From Leptospiraceae bacterium (GTDB taxonomy: Bacteria > Spirochaetota > Leptospiria > Leptospirales > Leptospiraceae), in the NCBI GenBank assembly GCA_024233865.1, contig JACKPA010000022.1, forward strand, positions 1-46,623: 46,623 nucleotides of DNA. The letters are read 5' to 3'. Shown in pieces: positions 43,334 to 46,623 of the stretch. A program made the position numbers and the translations under genes. A model generated the notes under the pieces. It made no database searches. It was not told the origin of the DNA and was given only the letters and a program-made list of their open reading frames with translations. How positions within the stretch are numbered: position 1 is the first letter of the stretch; each line of letters opens with the position of its first letter.

Positions 43334-43555
43334 ATGATTAAGAACGCAATTCACTTGAATTATGAATCAGGTAAAATTGAAAAAGAACTAAAAGTTTCAA
43401 AAAACTATAAGTTCTACTTATGGAAAGAGAATGCAAAAAATGCAGAGATATATACTGCTTATTCAATTAAAGAAGCAATGATAAAGTTGTCAGAAGAGCA
43501 TAAAAACGCCGATTTTCGGATATATGCAATGGAAATTTTTGAAAGTTTAAATTGA
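43334..43555 (+). CDS. conserved small protein (module 3)
   Basis: A 73-residue protein of unknown function, paralogous to 33682-33891 (shared FYLWKEN, SIKEAM, KLSEEHKN, IYAMEI). No transmembrane segment or recognised domain. It starts immediately at the SGNH stop, so translation is coupled; the terminator follows 23 bp after its own stop. This gives the complete module: WYL, SGNH, small protein, terminator. Confidence 0.6.
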   Translation: MIKNAIHLNYESGKIEKELKVSKNYKFYLWKENAKNAEIYTAYSIKEAMIKLSEEHKNADFRIYAMEIFESLN

Positions 43556-43578
43556 TAAAAACAGAATGGAGATTTAAA

Positions 43579-43608
43579 AGGGAACTTAATCGGTTCCCTC
43601 TTGTTTAG
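43579..43608 (+). terminator. rho-independent terminator of module 3
   Basis: A perfect 7-bp stem AGGGAAC/GTTCCCT with a 7-base loop, followed by CTTGTTTAG. Its flanks are related to the module 2 terminator. Confidence 0.7.
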
Positions 43609-43819
43609 CTGAATTCATGGACATATCTTGATAAAAAAATGGGTCTAATAATGCTACTCGATATTTTATGATCTTTTCTTCAATTCCTTCAGTAGGTTGA
43701 TTATGATCTTCTGTTTAAATTATTATTTTTTGTATATTAAACAATATAAAGACTTTTTTCTTAATTTGAACAAAAATATTTTCAAAATAAATAAAAGGAG
43801 AAAAAAAATAAATACAAAC
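43609..43819. other. gap between module 3 and repeat copy 2
   Basis: About 210 bp of AT-rich sequence. The first 25 bp continue the similarity to the region after module 2. An AAAGGAG occurs near 43795 but no credible start follows. No gene is seen. Confidence 0.4.
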
Positions 43820-44031
43820 GTCACCTAACGTTAGAGCATACCCACTGCGGAAGTGAGTTGAATTTGAAGTTCTCACTTCCTTGCACCGAGAGAGCCTTTG
43901 AATTCCCAAGCAAGTGTAGTGCCTTCGTAAGATTGGAAGTTACTCAGTCACAGTAGTTGCATTGGAAAACCCTGGTTTGCTTGGAGAAACAGGCTATCGC
44001 CTGCTTCGTGTATGCCCTAACGTTATGTGCC
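43820..44031 (+). repeat. hairpin-rich accessory-region repeat, copy 2
   Basis: A 212-bp copy. The left end contains ACCTAACGTTAGAGCATACCC; the right end is TGTATGCCCTAACGTTATGTG plus CC, giving a long terminal inverted repeat. Internal blocks (CCCACTGCGGAAG, CTTCCTTGCACCGAGA, CCCAAGCAAGTG, GATTGGAAGTTACTCAGTCA) are shared with copies 1 and 3. ACCTAAC fits the RYYYAAC consensus of attC ends. Orientation matches the other copies and the surrounding genes. Confidence 0.78.
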
Positions 44032-44176
44032 AAAATTCAAAAATCTTTACTATGAAATCAGCATAGTAAAAATAGTTCATAATTCAACCATGGTAAGATG
44101 GAGTAAAACTAAATTTTATGATTTCTAAAAGCAATATCAGTTTTGGAAATAAAATCTCCAAAAAAACAAATTTTAA

Positions 44177-44206
44177 TTTGCTATTTTGTCCTACTTTGGT
44201 ATATAA
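44177..44206 (+). promoter_or_regulatory. candidate promoter of the pentapeptide gene
   Basis: TTGCTA and a perfect TATAAT separated by 18 bp, about 33 bp before the chosen ATG at 44239. It would serve this gene independently of repeat copy 2 upstream. Confidence 0.5.
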
Positions 44207-44238
44207 TTGTTTCTAATTCATCAAAAAAAGGAAGAAAA

Positions 44239-45378
44239 ATGAGCATCACAAAAGAAGAATTAGAAGAAAAAGTAAGAAATAGAGAAGATTTAAGTGGATT
44301 TGATCTAAGTAAGGGTTCTTATTCTGGATTAAATCTTGTAGGTGCAAAACTTTCTGGTGCAAATTTATCTGAATCTGATTTTGTTAATACCAATTTTTCT
44401 GGTGCTGATCTTAGTGAAGCAAATTTTAGTCTATCCAATTTAACTGGAGCTATACTTGAAAATACCAAACTCAAAGAAACAAATTTCTCAGAAGCCAATT
44501 TAAGTGTAGCAAACTTGGGTAATGCTAATGCGAGGAGAGCTATTTTTACTAAAGCAACCATTCATAATGCAAATTTTCAAAAAACAAATCTATACCAATC
44601 CGATTTTAGTAATTCAAAACTTTATCATTCTGAATTCGAGGGAGCTGATGTTAGCTTTTCTAACTTTGAGGAAGCAAATCTAGAAGATGTAAATTTACAA
44701 TCTGCCAACCTCAAAGGAGAAAAATTAAGAAAAGCTATTTTAAAGGATGCCAAACTTCAAAATATAAATTTGGAATCCGCAGACTTGAGTGATGTAAATT
44801 TGGAAGGTTCTGATCTTTCTGGTTCCAGATTAGATAGAGCAAATCTCAAAGATGCAAATCTTAGCGAATCCAATTTGCAAGGAGTAGATTTATTTCAAGC
44901 TAATCTAAAAGGAGCTAATCTTTCTCAGGTAAATTTTAAAGGTGCAAATCTAAAAAATGCTAATTTTAACGCAGGTGGGACTTGGGATATGGGTCTGTAT
45001 CATCCAGCAAATTTAAATACTGCTAATTTTGAAGGAGCAAACTTAGAAACAGTAAATTTCGATATTTCAAACTTAGCTGGAATAAATTTTAAGGATGCAA
45101 ATTTAAAAAAAGTTCTTTTTGGTACTTCCGAATATTATTGCGACCTTAGTAATGCAAACTTTGAAAATGCGAATCTAGAAGAAGCAATTTTTCGAGGTGT
45201 AAATTTTATTGGTGCTAATTTGAAAAATAGTATTTTATTAAATGCAAGGTTTGAAGGATATGATGATTATCATTTAGGTAAAAGATATACAAATAAAATA
45301 GATCGTAAATGGAAGTCTATGATTGAGTCAAGTGGAATAGAGAAATTTTATTCACCAAATCACATTGAATGGGTTTGA
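44239..45378 (+). CDS. pentapeptide-repeat protein
   Basis: A 379-residue protein built almost entirely of A(D/N)LXX pentapeptides (SGANLSESDF, DLSEANFSL, QSANLKGEKL and so on) from about residue 18 to residue 355, predicted to fold as a right-handed quadrilateral beta-helix. A short N-terminal helix (ITKEELEEKVRNREDL) and a C-terminal tail after the last coil (KWKSMIESSGIEKFY) cap it. The frame can be extended back to a TTG at 44143, but ATG 44239 has AAGGA at good spacing and the extension reads like non-coding sequence crossing the promoter. Some such proteins mimic DNA and protect gyrase (Qnr, MfpA); nothing here shows that specifically. Confidence 0.82.
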   Translation: MSITKEELEEKVRNREDLSGFDLSKGSYSGLNLVGAKLSGANLSESDFVNTNFSGADLSEANFSLSNLTGAILENTKLKETNFSEANLSVANLGNANARRAIFTKATIHNANFQKTNLYQSDFSNSKLYHSEFEGADVSFSNFEEANLEDVNLQSANLKGEKLRKAILKDAKLQNINLESADLSDVNLEGSDLSGSRLDRANLKDANLSESNLQGVDLFQANLKGANLSQVNFKGANLKNANFNAGGTWDMGLYHPANLNTANFEGANLETVNFDISNLAGINFKDANLKKVLFGTSEYYCDLSNANFENANLEEAIFRGVNFIGANLKNSILLNARFEGYDDYHLGKRYTNKIDRKWKSMIESSGIEKFYSPNHIEWV

Positions 45379-45418
45379 TTTTGAAAGTTGAAAAATATTA
45401 TCATAAAAAGGACAAAAT

Positions 45419-45646
45419 ATGACTGCAATCCAATTACAAAAAATAGCAATTGAGAAAATCAATAATATCTATGATGAAGACTTTTTAAATGCTTTGTTAC
45501 AAATTTTAGAAAATAGTCAAAATGTCTTTAAACTAAATCAGTATCAATTATACCAAATCCAAGAAAGCCAAAAACAAATAAAAAATGGAAAATTTATATC
45601 GAATGAAGACTTGGAAGAAGAAGAAAACGAATGGCTAAACGAGTAG
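45419..45646 (+). CDS. antitoxin of RelE/ParE-type toxin-antitoxin pair
   Basis: A 75-residue acidic protein: helical N-terminus (QLQKIAIEKINNIYDEDFLNALLQIL) and an acidic C-terminal arm (EDLEEEENEWLNE) of the kind that wraps a RelE/ParE toxin. It overlaps the toxin start by 16 bp, the usual coupling. AAGGA precedes the ATG. The DNA-binding fold is not evident by eye, so the antitoxin family is unassigned and the call rests mainly on arrangement and size. Confidence 0.65.
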   Translation: MTAIQLQKIAIEKINNIYDEDFLNALLQILENSQNVFKLNQYQLYQIQESQKQIKNGKFISNEDLEEEENEWLNE

Positions 45647-45926
45647 TATGGTCTGAGAATGCTAAAAATAGCCGAAGGGAGATTTTAGAATATTGGTTTA
45701 AAAGAAATGGAAATAAAGACTATAGTAAAAAGTTGTCTGAGAAATTTAATAAAGCAATTCAAATGATAAAAGAATTTAATTACATTGGAATTGCAACGGA
45801 TTATGAAAACGTTAGAGCAATGATAGTTGAAGATTATTCACTTTTTTATGAAATCAAGAGTCTCTTATAGAAGTATTGCTGGTATGGGATACTCGTAGAA
45901 ATCCAGAAGATTTAGAAATTAAATAG
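45631..45926 (+). pseudogene. RelE/ParE-family toxin, frameshifted near the C-terminus
   Basis: The first 79 codons read VVWSENAKNSRREILEYWFKRNGNKDYSKKL..., then NYIGIATDYENVRAMIVEDYSLFYEIK, the typical RelE/ParE mRNA-interferase or gyrase-poison scaffold, but they stop early at 45870. In another frame the sequence immediately continues SLIEVLLVWDTRRNPEDLEIK to a stop at 45924-45926, which is the standard last strand of the family (I-L-x-V-W-D-x-R-x-x-P). A one-base change around 45853-45866 therefore separates the catalytic C-terminal strand, and the toxin is probably inactive. The intact start overlaps the antitoxin by 16 bp. Confidence 0.7.
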
Positions 45927-45935
45927 GAATAAATC

Positions 45936-46238
45936 ATGGAAAATTTTATTGATGTTACTTTCCAACTTCCACCCTGGGTAAAACAAGGACTTGAATCAGG
46001 AGAATTAATAAGAAAAGGTGGAGTAATACTTGATAAAAATTCTAAAATAAGGCATTGGTTAATTGAAACATCCCTTATACCACAACCTAATAATCTTATT
46101 GTCCAATATTTACCTCCTTATGAAGCAAAGCTTTTGAATATAACAAATGATGTTAGTAGTATCATGAGTTTTGGTTTTAACCAAATTGCAGGAAGACTTG
46201 ATGGAATCGAAAACGCACTTTGGATAATGAATGAATAA
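45936..46238 (+). CDS. hypothetical protein, probably the 5' part of a decayed gene
   Basis: A 100-residue frame (VTFQLPPWVKQGLESGELIRKGGVILD..., IRHWLIETSLI, MSFGFNQIAGRLDGIENALW) with AGGA before the ATG. I recognise no family. The frame ends at 46238, but coding-like sequence continues through two shifts: VIEQQIRFLYGEVKQVKN in one frame, then DRISAYPLELEEAINLN and IQEYKELLKVPYTKEGKLAF in another, to a stop at 46447-46449. The gene was therefore probably near 170 codons and is now broken. It lies ten bases after the toxin's native stop and may belong to the same cassette. Confidence 0.45.
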   Translation: MENFIDVTFQLPPWVKQGLESGELIRKGGVILDKNSKIRHWLIETSLIPQPNNLIVQYLPPYEAKLLNITNDVSSIMSFGFNQIAGRLDGIENALWIMNE

Positions 46239-46449
46239 AAGTAATTGAACAACAAATTAGATTTTTGTATGGAGAAGTTAAACAAGTTAAAAATATAATA
46301 TTGACCGCATATCTGCTTATCCACTTGAGTTAGAAGAGGCAATAAACTTAAATATGAACATTCAAGAATATAAAGAATTACTTAAAGTACCTTATACTAA
46401 AGAAGGCAAATTAGCTTTTGTGAATATCACTAAGGAGGAAAAAGATTAA
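46239..46449 (+). pseudogene. frameshifted 3' continuation of the preceding hypothetical gene
   Basis: Carries the two out-of-frame segments described for 45936-46238, with the final stretch ending in VNITKEEKD at 46449. No independent start with a ribosome-binding site is seen. Confidence 0.4.
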
Positions 46450-46480
46450 TTTTAAAAAGGAAGAAACTTTTACTAAATTT

Positions 46481-46623
46481 CGTCGCACAACAGGAGCATA
46501 CCCACTGCGTCAGCGAACCAAATTGGAAATTGTTCGCTTCCTTGCACCGAGACAGGCTTGGAACTCCCAAGCAAGTGCAGTGCCTTAGCAAGATTGGAAG
46601 TTACTCAGTCACAGCACTTGCAG
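46481..46623 (+). repeat. hairpin-rich accessory-region repeat, copy 3 (cut by window end)
   Basis: 143 bp of a third copy, same orientation. It starts GTCGCACAACAGGAGCATA and includes the GGAAATTGTTCGCTTCC hairpin arm, CTTGCACCGAGA, CCCAAGCAAGTGCAGTGCC and CAGTCACAGCACTTGCA. The right half lies beyond the window. Confidence 0.75.

Noticed and set aside
1..46623. tRNA, rRNA or CRISPR arrays
   Set aside because: None recognised on either strand by reading; short or unusual tRNAs cannot be fully excluded without a covariance search.

Overview
The window looks like a piece of an AT-rich spirochaete chromosome, most plausibly a Leptospiraceae relative. This rests on the base composition by eye, frequent TTG starts, the rpsF-ssb-rpsR-rplI-dnaB run, an SpvB/RHS protein of Leptospira-like design and loose spirochaetal lipoboxes. 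It is an inference; no rRNA or other taxonomic marker is present.

Bases 1-16000 are ordinary chromosome. They hold the 3' part of a DppB/OppB-type ABC permease, a small membrane protein ending in a zinc ribbon, the replication/ribosome operon rpsF-ssb-rpsR-rplI-dnaB (S18 carries an unusual acidic N-terminal extension), an alpha/beta hydrolase with a GAF-like N-terminal half, an IS66 scar, a bestrophin-type channel, and a tightly packed minus-strand operon: SGNH/DltD-like protein, MBOAT acyltransferase, RND exporter, membrane-anchored hydrolase. A GT4 glycosyltransferase and an O-antigen-ligase-like protein follow, pointing to envelope glycan and acyl decoration.

From 17400 to the end the window is accessory. 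First comes a single-chain type IIG restriction-modification enzyme. Next is an SpvB/RHS toxin gene split by an ISKra4-family element (8-bp target duplication), with a C-terminal tip carrying an HD motif and an overlapping lipoprotein that is a candidate immunity protein. A deleted group II intron follows. Then come three related modules: (1) 27.9-30.3 kb, WYL regulator, SGNH protein, ECF sigma factor, then a lipoprotein broken by an IS256-family element with an exact 8-bp duplication; (2) 33.0-37.9 kb, the same 5' leader, but a small His/Cys (CHAT/caspase-like) protein standing where the SGNH gene was, with only the SGNH 3' tail left, a small conserved protein and a 1280-residue helical-repeat protein; (3) 41.7-43.6 kb, WYL regulator, SGNH protein and the same small protein. 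Modules 2 and 3 end in related terminators.

Between modules 2 and 3, divergent from the module 3 WYL gene, lies a two-gene operon: a TPR/SLOG/class III nucleotide cyclase followed by a TIR-domain protein. Cyclase plus TIR effector plus WYL regulator recalls Pycsar-type signalling defence, but the cyclase is much larger than typical PycC, its two purine-determining positions are Asn/Asn, and the TIR protein shows a DUF5655-like middle rather than a recognisable cyclic-nucleotide domain. This is the best candidate here for an undescribed system.

The right end holds a pentapeptide-repeat protein, a RelE/ParE-type toxin-antitoxin pair with a frameshifted toxin, and a decayed gene. Three same-orientation copies of a hairpin-rich element of about 210 bp (20.6, 43.8 and 46.5 kb), less AT-rich than their surroundings, punctuate the accessory region; they resemble either a MITE or large integron attC sites.
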